8,616 nucleotides of DNA from SAR86 cluster bacterium (GTDB lineage Bacteria; Pseudomonadota; Gammaproteobacteria; Pseudomonadales; Azotimanducaceae), in the NCBI GenBank assembly GCA_013204195.1, contig JABMOJ010000392.1:1-8616 (forward strand), given 5' to 3'. The position numbers were made by a program, and so were the translations under genes. Each line of letters starts with the position of its first letter. The stretch's first letter is position 1. The notes below the pieces were generated by a model that was not told where the DNA came from, ran no database searches, and was given only the letters and a program-made list of their open reading frames with translations. Shown piece after piece: positions 1 through 7,429 of the stretch.

Positions 1-2310
1 ACCGTGATCAGCGAACTCAAGGGTGCTAGTCTCGTGGGTCTCAGCTACGAACCCGTGTTTGATTATTTCACCGATCTGCGCGCCGAAGGGGCTTTCCAGA
101 TTGTCGCCGACGACTACGTCTCAACCGACAGTGGCACTGGCATCGTGCACCAGGCGCCAGCCTTCGGCGAGGATGATTATCGAGTCCTAAAAGCCGCCGG
201 CATCACCGCGACGGTTTGCCCCGTGGATATGGCGGGCTGCTTCACCGAAGAAGTTCCTGACTTTGTCGGCCAGCACGTCAAGGCAGCGGACAAGGGCATT
301 ATTCGAAAACTAAAAGACAGCGGCGCCCTGTTTCGCCAGGATGTGATTGTCCACAGTTATCCCTTCTGCCCGCGGTCAGATACGCCCATCATCTATCGCA
401 CCATCGACTCTTGGTATGTTCGGGTCGAGCAGATGCGTGACCGCCTGATCGCCGCGAATCAACAGATTAATTGGGTCCCGGGACACATTAAAGACGGGCG
501 CATGGGCAAATGGCTTGAGAACGCGATTGACTGGGCCATCTCCCGCAACCGCTACTGGGGCACACCCCTGCCCGTCTGGATCAACGATGTCAGTGGCAAT
601 CAAATTTGTATCGGTTCCAGGGAAGAATTAACCCGCTTAACCGGCGTTGAACTGGATGATCTGCACCGTGAAAATGTTGATGACCTAGTCTTTCAAATCC
701 CCGGTGAGCCTGGCGACTACCGGCGCATTGAGGAGGTGCTGGATTGCTGGTTTGAATCCGGCTCCATGCCTTATGCCCAACTACACTATCCGTTTGAGAA
801 CCAGGATATGTTTGAGCAGGGCTTTCCTGCGGAATTTATCGCCGAAGGTCTGGACCAGACTCGCGGTTGGTTTTATACCCTGATTGTTCTGGGCACGGCC
901 TTATTCGACACCCATCCTGTCAAAAATGTCATCGTCAATGGCATCGTCATGGCAGAGGATGGCAAAAAGATGTCGAAGAGCCTCCGCAACTACTCGCCGC
1001 CCGACGAACTCATGGAAACCTATGGTGCCGACGCCCTGCGTCTGTACCTGATCAACTCAGGACTCGTGCGCGCTGAAGAACAGCGGTTCTCTGACACCGG
1101 AGTCAAGGATATGGTCCGGCGTGCGCTGCTGCCGTGGCTCAACGCATTTCGTTTTCTGCAAACCTACGCCAATATCGATCAGTGGTCTCCTCAGGAGAAC
1201 CCAGCGCCTTCAGATAACATCATGGATCGCTGGATACTTTCACGCTTGCAAACGCTCAAAGCGACCATTGCCGAGGAAATGGAAAACGATCGCCTCTACA
1301 ATGTTGTGCCAGCGCTATTTGAATTTATCGAAGAGCTCACCAACTGGTACATTCGCCTGAATCGTGCCCGGTTTTGGCAAGAGACCATGAACGCCGACAA
1401 ACAAGCGGCTTACGCGACGCTCTACACGACGTTGTATGAACTCAGCTTGAGCATGGCACCCTTCGCGCCGTTTCTGGCAGAAACCATTTACAAAGAGATG
1501 ACCGCCTTTGGCACTCAAGACGCGCCACTCTCTGTCCATTTGTGCGCCTACCCTGAACCCGAAGCAGCACTCATGCAGCCGATACTCGAGCAAGCCGTCA
1601 GCCGCATGCAACACATCATTTTGCTGGGCCGCCAGAAGCGCAATCAGGAAAAAGTAAAAACCAAAATGCCATTGGCCAAGCTCACCGTCATCCATAAAGA
1701 TCCAGCTTTGCTTGATGAGATCGGCAAACTGGCCGACTATATTCAAACCGAACTGAATGTGAAGGCCATCGACTATACGACCGCTGAAGCAGATTACATC
1801 AGTCTCTACGCCAAGCCGAACTCACCGGTCTTGGGTAAACGTCTGGGCAAGCAATTCAACCCCTTCAGGCAGAAAATTGAGGCCTTGAGCTCAAGCCAAA
1901 TCGATGAGCTACAGCAGTCTGGGGTAATCACCCTCGACGGTGAGACGTTCACGCCGGAAGACATTCTGGTCTTTCGAGAGGCAATCACGGGCACCGATGC
2001 CATTTCCGATCGGTTTATCTCCATCGACCTGAAGTGTGAATTGACGCCTGAGTTGATCAGGGAGGGGCTGGCCCGCGAGGTCGTTAACCGAATTCAAAAG
2101 ACCCGCAAAGATATCGGTTTGAATGTTGCTGATCGAATCAGCATCAAGGCCCACGCCTCGGCAGAGCTTGGCCGTGCCATTGACCAACATCGCGAGTATA
2201 TTATGAAAGATACCCTGGCATTGCAGTTAGAGATCTCTGCGACGCCGCTGCCGACGGTCTTTGACATCGACGATGAGCTACTGTCGATTGAGATTATGCG
2301 ATCGGTTTGA
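1..2310 (+). CDS. ileS: Isoleucyl-tRNA synthetase, type 2 (eukaryote-like), 5'-truncated
   Basis: This is a class I aminoacyl-tRNA synthetase that charges tRNA-Ile with isoleucine in the cytoplasm and edits mischarged valine. The reading frame is open from base 1, so the N-terminus with the HIGH motif lies upstream. About 769 codons are present, against roughly 1,030-1,100 residues for the full-length family. Visible parts in order are the end of the CP1 editing domain (GTGIVHQAPAFGEDDY, 133-180), the WAISRNRYWGTPLPVW core strand (532-579), GWFYTL (865-882), the KMSKS ATP-binding loop (967-981), and an anticodon-binding helical domain with the conserved WYIRLNRARFW at about 1345-1377. KMSKS is followed by LRNY rather than the IGN of the E. 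coli-type enzyme, and the end has no CxxC zinc finger. Both features mark the type 2 form, which in other bacteria is associated with mupirocin insensitivity. lspA, the usual neighbour of type 1 ileS, is absent downstream. Identity is near certain; the subtype is an inference from motifs. Confidence 0.96.
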   Translation, partial: TVISELKGASLVGLSYEPVFDYFTDLRAEGAFQIVADDYVSTDSGTGIVHQAPAFGEDDYRVLKAAGITATVCPVDMAGCFTEEVPDFVGQHVKAADKGIIRKLKDSGALFRQDVIVHSYPFCPRSDTPIIYRTIDSWYVRVEQMRDRLIAANQQINWVPGHIKDGRMGKWLENAIDWAISRNRYWGTPLPVWINDVSGNQICIGSREELTRLTGVELDDLHRENVDDLVFQIPGEPGDYRRIEEVLDCWFESGSMPYAQLHYPFENQDMFEQGFPAEFIAEGLDQTRGWFYTLIVLGTALFDTHPVKNVIVNGIVMAEDGKKMSKSLRNYSPPDELMETYGADALRLYLINSGLVRAEEQRFSDTGVKDMVRRALLPWLNAFRFLQTYANIDQWSPQENPAPSDNIMDRWILSRLQTLKATIAEEMENDRLYNVVPALFEFIEELTNWYIRLNRARFWQETMNADKQAAYATLYTTLYELSLSMAPFAPFLAETIYKEMTAFGTQDAPLSVHLCAYPEPEAALMQPILEQAVSRMQHIILLGRQKRNQEKVKTKMPLAKLTVIHKDPALLDEIGKLADYIQTELNVKAIDYTTAEADYISLYAKPNSPVLGKRLGKQFNPFRQKIEALSSSQIDELQQSGVITLDGETFTPEDILVFREAITGTDAISDRFISIDLKCELTPELIREGLAREVVNRIQKTRKDIGLNVADRISIKAHASAELGRAIDQHREYIMKDTLALQLEISATPLPTVFDIDDELLSIEIMRSV

Positions 2311-2378
2311 CCGAACCGCTCCTTGGCGGAAATATATTGTGTTGTGATGACAGGCAGCATTTATCCGGGAGATAGACA

Positions 2379-3770
2379 ATGGATGAGATTTTAGACAGCT
2401 CACTGGCAGAGATGGCAAGCGCTATCAGTTCACGGTCGATGACGTCTGTTGCGCTGGTGAGAGGCTTTCTTGATCGTATCGAGCGCAAGAATCCGCCGCT
2501 CAACGCCCTTGTCTACTCGACCGCGGAACAAGCCATGCAGCTCGCAGCCAAGGCTGATGCCGATCTCCAGGCCGGGGTCTTACACGGCCCCCTGCATGGC
2601 ATTCCCATGACCATCAAGGATAGCCTGGACACCAAAGATGCCATCACCACCTGGGGTACATTGGGCCGCAAAGACTTTCGTCCGGGGCGCGACGCAACCT
2701 GCGTCGCGCGACTTCGCAGCGCCGGCGGCATCCTCATGGGTAAAACCAATACACCGGAATTCACCCTGGCGTTTAAAACTGACAACCTGGTCTACGGCCG
2801 CACCAACAACCCATACAATCTCAATCTGACTCCCGGGGGCAGCAGTGGCGGCGCGGCGGCATTGATCGCAGCAGGTGCCACGCCCTTTGATATTGGTACC
2901 GATACGGGCGGCAGCATTCGTCTGCCCAGCCATTTTTGCGGGATCACCGGGCTCAAACCCACCACCGGACGTGTGCCCTGTACCGGCAATGCACTGCCTA
3001 CTTCGGGACTGCTAGCAGCATTATCACAACCCGGGCCTATGGCTCGGCAGGTGGCTGACCTAGGGTATCTGTTGGATATTATTCAGGGACCGGATCTGTT
3101 TGACCCTTACTCCACCGACGCGCAACGGTACTTGATGGGCGCGGTTGACCCCAGCCAATTACGCATCGGCTATCACACCGATAACGGCATCTCGACACCC
3201 TCGGTAGCCATTCAAGCAGCCATCAGGGAGGCGCTCGAGTTATTTGAAGCCAATGGCCAGAGCGTCACTGATACTCGCCCACCGGGCGTCGAGATGGCGA
3301 GCTTTATCTACGCAAGACTCTTTGGCGCTGACGGCGGCGACACCCTCGACCTGTTACTTGAAGATAGCCACACCGAACAGCCATCGCCGCAGATCGCCTC
3401 TAGCCAAACCCAGACTCGGCCAACCATCGATCAGTCGGAATTTAATCACGCCCTCAATCTGTGGGATAACTATCGCAGCTCCATGCTCGGCTATTTCGCT
3501 GACTTTGACATCCTTATTTGTCCCGTCAACGCGCACACCGCCATAGGCCACGACGAAACCGAGGACATGTTGTCTTACAGCTACACCCTGGCCTATAACC
3601 TGACAGGCTGGCCCGCCGTGGTCATCCGCTGCGGCACCGACCCGCAGGGGCTGCCTATTGGCCTGCAGATTATTGCTCGCCCCTTTCGAGAAGACCAATG
3701 TCTGGCCGTCGCTGCCTGGCTCGAAGCTGCTCTGCAACAACAACATGGCGGGTTTTCGGGACCAGCCTAA
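2379..3770 (+). CDS. Amidase signature family hydrolase
   Basis: A 463-residue amidase-signature (AS) enzyme that hydrolyses a carboxamide; the substrate cannot be read from the sequence. The Ser-cisSer-Lys triad is intact: Lys80 in MTIKD, cis-Ser155 in the glycine- and serine-rich GGSSGG loop, and nucleophile Ser179 in DTGGSIR. The spacing (75 and 24 residues) matches fatty acid amide hydrolase. The C-terminal part carries the family's usual ILICPVNA and LTGWPAVV stretches (about residues 377-415). There is no signal peptide, so it is probably cytoplasmic. The length is normal for AS amidases. It is not convincingly GatA, because gatB and gatC are not adjacent; it looks like one of the many stand-alone AS paralogues. 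The start is ATG 2379, with a good Shine-Dalgarno GGGAGA at 2367-2372 and a 6-base spacer. It follows ileS by 68 bases with no obvious terminator, so co-transcription is possible. Confidence 0.9.
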   Translation: MDEILDSSLAEMASAISSRSMTSVALVRGFLDRIERKNPPLNALVYSTAEQAMQLAAKADADLQAGVLHGPLHGIPMTIKDSLDTKDAITTWGTLGRKDFRPGRDATCVARLRSAGGILMGKTNTPEFTLAFKTDNLVYGRTNNPYNLNLTPGGSSGGAAALIAAGATPFDIGTDTGGSIRLPSHFCGITGLKPTTGRVPCTGNALPTSGLLAALSQPGPMARQVADLGYLLDIIQGPDLFDPYSTDAQRYLMGAVDPSQLRIGYHTDNGISTPSVAIQAAIREALELFEANGQSVTDTRPPGVEMASFIYARLFGADGGDTLDLLLEDSHTEQPSPQIASSQTQTRPTIDQSEFNHALNLWDNYRSSMLGYFADFDILICPVNAHTAIGHDETEDMLSYSYTLAYNLTGWPAVVIRCGTDPQGLPIGLQIIARPFREDQCLAVAAWLEAALQQQHGGFSGPA

Positions 3771-3783
3771 AGGCTAACCGAGG

Positions 3784-3803
3784 CGCCTCTCAACGCTGAG
3801 GCG
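3784..3803 (+). terminator. Weak hairpin after the amidase gene
   Basis: A perfect 6-bp GC-rich stem (CGCCTC 3784-3789 with GAGGCG 3798-3803) encloses an 8-base loop, starting 14 bases after the amidase stop. No T-run follows on either strand, so this is at best a weak or factor-assisted terminator. The call rests on position plus the stem only. Confidence 0.25.
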
Positions 3804-3889
3804 GCAACAATAAAAAGCTTACAAGCGATCTATAACCGCTTTCAATCTCGTATATAGGTCGGTATATCGCGTCTGGCTGGCAAGCCCGC

Positions 3890-3918
3890 TAGACTAGGGT
3901 TAAGCTACACCCCATAAT
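3890..3918 (+). promoter_or_regulatory. Candidate sigma-70 promoter for tolC
   Basis: A -35-like TAGACT (3890-3895, 4 of 6 consensus bases) and a -10-like CATAAT (3913-3918, 5 of 6) are separated by the ideal 17 bases. This would start transcription near 3925 and leave a leader of about 60 bases before the tolC ATG. The -35 box overlaps a short palindrome, CTAGACTAG (3889-3897), which could be an operator half but may be chance. The evidence is pattern match and position only. Confidence 0.4.
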
Positions 3919-3976
3919 TTTTATGTCGGGAACGCTTAGCCAAAAAGCTGCAACTGCGTCCCCAAGCACCATTTGT

Positions 3977-3981
3977 AAGGA
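3977..3981 (+). promoter_or_regulatory. Ribosome binding site deciding the tolC start
   Basis: AAGGA lies 6 bases before ATG 3988 and is the best Shine-Dalgarno in the area. It favours the long signal peptide over the internal ATG at 4060, which would give a more conventional leader. The internal ATG has only a weak AGGT (4050-4053), supplied by the tandem repeat, in front of it. Confidence 0.6.
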
Positions 3982-3987
3982 ATTTTT

Positions 3988-5406
3988 ATGCAACAAGAAA
4001 TACTGCCCATCAGACTGACGCGCTTGTACCGGCAAATAGGTCGGCAAATAGGTCGGCAAATGGCCTTGCCGCTGTTACTGCCAATCGCCTTACTGATGTC
4101 GGCTTCGACGCAAGCTGCCAGCCTTGACGAAATCTATACGCTGGCGGTCGTCAACGATCCGCAACTTGGGGCCGCGAAGGCTGGGTTTATGGCCCGCAGC
4201 GAAGTCGTCAACCAGGCTCGCGCGGGATTGTTGCCGTCGATCAGCCTGAATGCCAGCACATCACAAAACGAACGTACCATTCTGCGGCCTTCATTTCCCA
4301 CAGAAAATTACAATGACAATGGCTGGCAGGCAGTGTTACGCCAACCCGTGTTCAGGCTATCTAACTGGTTCCAGTTCCAACAGTCCAAGGACATCAAAGC
4401 CCAGGCTCAGGCGCAGTTCACTGCCGAGCAACAAGAATTGATCTATCGGGTGGCCGACAATTATCTGAATATTCTTGAGGCGCAGGACCGCTGGAGCGCC
4501 GCCAATGCCGAGCGCGACGCGGTGCAGCGGCAACTCGAGCAAGTTCAACAGCGTTTCGATGTGGGCCTCGTGGCGATCACCGACGTGCTTGAGTCTACCG
4601 CGGCTTACGACTCATCCACTGTTAATGTGATTGAAGCCGAAGGGGCTCAAGTGGTGACCTTCGAGTCCCTGCTGCGCCTGACCGGTCAGGCATTCTATGA
4701 GATCGATGGCTTAAATCCGGAGTTCCCCGTTAAATATCCTGAGCCCCGCGACGAAGAAGCCTGGGTGATGGCGGCCGTGCAGCAAAATTACTCTTTGATC
4801 GCTGCCAGAGAAGGGGTCAATGCGGCTGAACGTGACCTGCAGGCGGCTCGAAGCGGGCATCTGCCCACCCTTGACGCACAGATCACCTATAACCGGAACA
4901 ATTCTGGTAGCCGGGGTTTTTTTGGCGACGGGACAGAATCCGAGCAGCAGACCATGGCCTTACAACTCAACATGCCGCTTTACAGCGGCGGCGCGACCCG
5001 TTCACAAGCCAAGCAAGCGGGTTATCTACTCGAACAGGCACAACGCAATTTTGATTTAACCCAACGGACTGTCGTGGAAAACACGCGCACGCTATATAGC
5101 GCGCTGAACACCGATGTCGCCAGGGTCAATGCGCGTCTGCGCGGTATAGAATCGAGCCAGAGTGCATTGGATGCCACGCAAACCGGTTACGAGGTGGGCA
5201 CACGGAATATCGTCGACGTGCTGTTGGCACAACAGCGCTTGTTCCAGGCTCAATTCCAGTACGCGAGTGCTCGCTACGGCTATATCAGAGATACGTTACG
5301 CTTGAAGCAAACCGTCGGCACCCTGTCACCCGACGACATCGCCGACTTAAATCAATACCTGTCAGCGACTCAGACGGTCCGTAAGATCAGCTCAAAGACC
5401 CGTTAG
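3988..5406 (+). CDS. tolC: TolC family outer-membrane efflux protein
   Basis: A 472-residue outer-membrane channel protein of the TolC family, which forms trimers that bridge outer membrane and periplasm for type I secretion and drug efflux by docking with membrane-fusion proteins and inner-membrane pumps. The signal peptide has a hydrophobic core at residues 25-37 and probable cleavage near STQA/AS (residue 43-44). The mature protein shows the family's internal duplication: RFDVGLVAITDVLES around residues 190-205 corresponds to GYEVGTRNIVDVLLAQ around 400-415, each in long Gln/Ala-rich helices. MPLYSGGATRS at about 329-339 is the typical beta-barrel strand of the second repeat. The N-terminal region before the hydrophobic core is unusually long (24 residues) and contains RQIG repeats encoded by a 12-base tandem repeat. 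No pump or adaptor gene is adjacent, as for stand-alone tolC loci that serve several partners. It probably has its own promoter upstream. The family call is firm; one-to-one orthology with E. coli TolC is likely but not proven. Confidence 0.93.
   Translation: MQQEILPIRLTRLYRQIGRQIGRQMALPLLLPIALLMSASTQAASLDEIYTLAVVNDPQLGAAKAGFMARSEVVNQARAGLLPSISLNASTSQNERTILRPSFPTENYNDNGWQAVLRQPVFRLSNWFQFQQSKDIKAQAQAQFTAEQQELIYRVADNYLNILEAQDRWSAANAERDAVQRQLEQVQQRFDVGLVAITDVLESTAAYDSSTVNVIEAEGAQVVTFESLLRLTGQAFYEIDGLNPEFPVKYPEPRDEEAWVMAAVQQNYSLIAAREGVNAAERDLQAARSGHLPTLDAQITYNRNNSGSRGFFGDGTESEQQTMALQLNMPLYSGGATRSQAKQAGYLLEQAQRNFDLTQRTVVENTRTLYSALNTDVARVNARLRGIESSQSALDATQTGYEVGTRNIVDVLLAQQRLFQAQFQYASARYGYIRDTLRLKQTVGTLSPDDIADLNQYLSATQTVRKISSKTR
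4030..4061 (+). repeat. 12-base in-frame tandem repeat in the tolC leader
   Basis: The unit CGGCAAATAGGT occurs twice, perfectly, and is followed by eight bases of a third copy, 32 bases in all. It sits exactly in codon register and encodes R-Q-I-G, R-Q-I-G, R-Q-M. In the last copy ATA has become ATG, which creates an internal candidate start at 4060. The copies are identical even at codon third positions and use uncommon codons (CGG, ATA), which suggests a recent slippage duplication rather than selection on the peptide. Confidence 0.85.
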
Positions 5407-5409
5407 TCG

Positions 5410-5437
5410 AGAACTTTGTGGCGACTTGGCATTCGTA
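5410..5437 (+). promoter_or_regulatory. Possible sigma-E-like promoter before the HtrA protease
   Basis: AGAACTT (5410-5416) resembles the GGAACTT -35 element of the envelope-stress sigma factor, and TCGTA (5433-5437) loosely resembles its -10 element, with a 16-base spacer. The site begins 4 bases after the tolC stop and 74 bases before the protease start. HtrA-family genes are known sigma-E targets, so the position makes sense, but the -10 match is poor. Confidence 0.25.
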
Positions 5438-5483
5438 GGTAATACTTTTCGAACTCAGCTGGAAGATTGACGCAGATAAAGTG

Positions 5484-6593
5484 ATGACGATGAAACCACA
5501 ATTTTTTGTAGGCATCGCGGCCCTGATATTGTTCACGGCAATTGCAGGGCTGGCAATTAATGATCAGCCAGCAATAGCACCTGGCCATCCTCCCGCTGCC
5601 GGCCAGCCAGCAGACGTGTTTCTGACGGATGATGAGAGTAACAACATCGCGGTCTTTCGCGATGTCAGCCCCTCGGTCGTGTTTGTCACCAACACCTTGA
5701 TTCGTCGCCAACTGCTGTCCATGAATGTCATGGAAACGCCTCGCGGCTCAGGCACCGGCGTAGTCTGGGATAAAGACGGTCTGATTGTGACCAACTTCCA
5801 CGTCATTCTTGGCGCCAATCGCATTGTTATCACCCTGCAGTCTGGCAAATCCTATGATGCAGAGGTCGTTGGTATGGCGCCCGAAAAAGACATTGCGCTA
5901 CTGCGAATCAATGCCCCGGATGAAGTACTCAAACCCATTCCATTGGGCGACTCGAACGATCTTTCGGTGGGTCGCAAGGTGCTAGCGATTGGTAATCCCT
6001 TTGCGCTGGACACGACCCTGACAGTGGGTGTGGTGAGCGCTCTTGGACGGGAGATCAAGGCAGCTAACAACCGCACGATCAAAGACGTTATTCAGACTGA
6101 TGCCGCGATTAATCCCGGCAACTCTGGCGGTCCACTGCTGAACTCCTCAGGCCAACTTGTTGGCGTAAACACCGCAATCTTCAGTCCCAGCGGCGCCAGT
6201 GCCGGCATCGGTTTTGCCATACCCGTCAATACCGTCAAGAAGCTGATTCCACAACTACAAACCTACGGCAAGCTCTACCGGCCCGTACTCGGCATCGAAA
6301 CGCTGACCGATAATTGGGCCAAGCGCCTAGGGGTCAAGGGTATAGCGATTCTATCGGTAAAACCTGGGCTGGCGGCGGACCGAGCCGGACTGGTTGGCGT
6401 CAGAGAGGACAACCGAGGCCAGATACACCTGGGCGATGTTATTGTCGCTATCAATGACGAGCCTATGACTAACGAGGATTCTCTACTGACAGCTCTGGAA
6501 AAATTCGCCCCCGGCGACACAGTCAAAGTCACTACGCTGAAAGACGAGAAAATTCTGGAGTACGAGCTGACGCTGACGGCCCCCGAGTCTTGA
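5484..6593 (+). CDS. HtrA/Deg-family periplasmic serine protease with one PDZ domain
   Basis: A trypsin-fold (S1C) protease of the DegP/DegS/Deg1 group that degrades or senses misfolded envelope proteins. Numbering from the GTG at 5481, the triad is His107 (TNFHV), Asp137 (KDIALLRI) and Ser215 (GNSGGPL). One PDZ domain spans about residues 268-365, with LGDVIVAIND as its core. Residues 8-26 form a single hydrophobic segment near the N-terminus, either a DegS-like anchor or an uncleaved signal. At about 370 residues with one PDZ it is DegS-sized rather than DegP-sized. From memory, FSPSGASAGIGFAIPV and DTTLTVGVVSALGREI resemble plant and cyanobacterial Deg1/HhoA more than E. coli DegS, so no symbol is given. 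Start choice is uncertain: GTG 5481, ATG 5484 and ATG 5490 are in frame and none has a strong Shine-Dalgarno; the first ATG is used here. It follows tolC by 77 bases. Confidence 0.92.
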   Translation: MTMKPQFFVGIAALILFTAIAGLAINDQPAIAPGHPPAAGQPADVFLTDDESNNIAVFRDVSPSVVFVTNTLIRRQLLSMNVMETPRGSGTGVVWDKDGLIVTNFHVILGANRIVITLQSGKSYDAEVVGMAPEKDIALLRINAPDEVLKPIPLGDSNDLSVGRKVLAIGNPFALDTTLTVGVVSALGREIKAANNRTIKDVIQTDAAINPGNSGGPLLNSSGQLVGVNTAIFSPSGASAGIGFAIPVNTVKKLIPQLQTYGKLYRPVLGIETLTDNWAKRLGVKGIAILSVKPGLAADRAGLVGVREDNRGQIHLGDVIVAINDEPMTNEDSLLTALEKFAPGDTVKVTTLKDEKILEYELTLTAPES

Positions 6594-6665
6594 CAGGCTT
6601 GTTGAGCATCAGTTTGAGTATAAGCTCGAGCCACGACACTGCCAGCCAAACTATGTCGAGGATAT

Positions 6666-6695
6666 TTGTCACACCCAAGAATCACAGGTCATCAT
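6666..6695 (+). promoter_or_regulatory. Candidate promoter for the lipoprotein gene
   Basis: TTGTCA (6666-6671, 5 of 6 bases of the -35 consensus) and CATCAT (6690-6695, 4 of 6) are 18 bases apart, in the 185-base gap after the protease gene. The predicted leader would be about 75 bases. This is a pattern match only; read-through from the protease gene is also possible, since no terminator is seen. Confidence 0.3.
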
Positions 6696-6778
6696 CGCAC
6701 TGAAAGCGATGCTACTGAACGATAGGATGTTCCCGCTGCTACCAACCAATCCAGCAGATCTACGGAGCGCTTTACTTT

Positions 6779-7393
6779 ATGAGACGCACAATTTCAAAAG
6801 TCGTCACAACCGTGCCGTTGCTCTTACTACTGGGCTGCGTTCAGCAACCACTGTCACCACCCGCCGAGCCAACTGCCTATCAACAGGAACAGCTGCTGGC
6901 GAGGCCACCCAATGACTGGCAGATTGTTTACCAACTCAATACTCAGAGCACTCGTATCGTGGACTATCTGCCACCAGGTGAAGCGGCGACTGACTGGCAG
7001 ACCAAACTTTCCTTCGAATCTCACCAAGCTCTGACTGACATTGACCCCATCGAGGCACTGATCTCAGAAGTGGCTAAAGTTCGAGAAACCTGTAGCTCCG
7101 TCAATGATTTCAACCTGTTCTCGGGCCTGGAAAACAACTACCGGACCTCTACACGCCTGCTAATGTGTAGCAATAATGCCTATACCAAACGGGGTGAGGT
7201 CAGCATGCTGAAGGTGATTCAAGGTAACGAATACCTTTATATCATCCGTTTAATTAAACGCATCCCGCCGTTTGAGACCGGCGAACCCACCATGCCCTCG
7301 GCAGAAATCGCCACATGGTCTAATTACCTGCGTAACATCAGCGTCTGCGACCCGAACCAATCGGCCCATGCCTGCTCGGCAACAAAACCGTAA
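6779..7393 (+). CDS. Putative lipoprotein of unknown function
   Basis: I do not recognise a named family for this 204-residue protein. It begins with a clear lipoprotein signal: basic N-region (MRRTISK), hydrophobic core, and lipobox LLGC with Cys20 as the lipidation site. Residue +2 is Val, not Asp, so outer-membrane sorting by the Lol pathway is expected. A Pro/Gln-rich linker (about 22-45) leads to a soluble domain of roughly 155 residues with Trp47, the YLPPGE motif (63-68) followed by Trp73, and a C-terminal Trp180. Four further cysteines (105, 130, 190, 199) fall in two pairs and could form periplasmic disulfides. The start ATG is preceded by GGAG (6764-6767) with an 11-base spacer, somewhat long but acceptable. 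Codon use resembles the neighbours, and an intact frame with signal and lipobox argues for a real gene. Its position after the HtrA protease fits an envelope role, but no function is claimed. Confidence 0.8.
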   Translation: MRRTISKVVTTVPLLLLLGCVQQPLSPPAEPTAYQQEQLLARPPNDWQIVYQLNTQSTRIVDYLPPGEAATDWQTKLSFESHQALTDIDPIEALISEVAKVRETCSSVNDFNLFSGLENNYRTSTRLLMCSNNAYTKRGEVSMLKVIQGNEYLYIIRLIKRIPPFETGEPTMPSAEIATWSNYLRNISVCDPNQSAHACSATKP

Positions 7394-7429
7394 ACAACCC
7401 CGCATCACGCCCAAGCTAGAAACCGAACG

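Noticed and set aside
1315..1746. A 143-codon open frame on the minus strand inside ileS.
   Set aside because: It is wholly antisense to a strongly conserved synthetase domain, and its translation shows no recognisable motif; an antisense shadow.
3354..3746. A 130-codon open frame on the minus strand inside the amidase gene.
   Set aside because: Antisense to conserved amidase C-terminal sequence, with no independent start signal or recognisable domain.
3923..4018. A 31-codon open frame (ATG 3923 to TGA 4018) overlapping the tolC start, possibly a leader peptide.
   Set aside because: No Shine-Dalgarno precedes it, the candidate transcription start falls at or inside its ATG, and its peptide shows no attenuator-like run of residues.
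5403..5711. A 102-codon minus-strand open frame covering the tolC-protease gap and the protease N-terminus.
   Set aside because: Overlaps the protease signal region and has no recognisable protein features; the gap is better explained as protease promoter space.
6590..6624. A perfect TTGACA (6590-6595) at the protease stop codon, with TATAAG (6619-6624) downstream.
   Set aside because: The spacing is 23 bases, too long for a sigma-70 promoter, and neither element has an acceptable partner at 16-18 bases.
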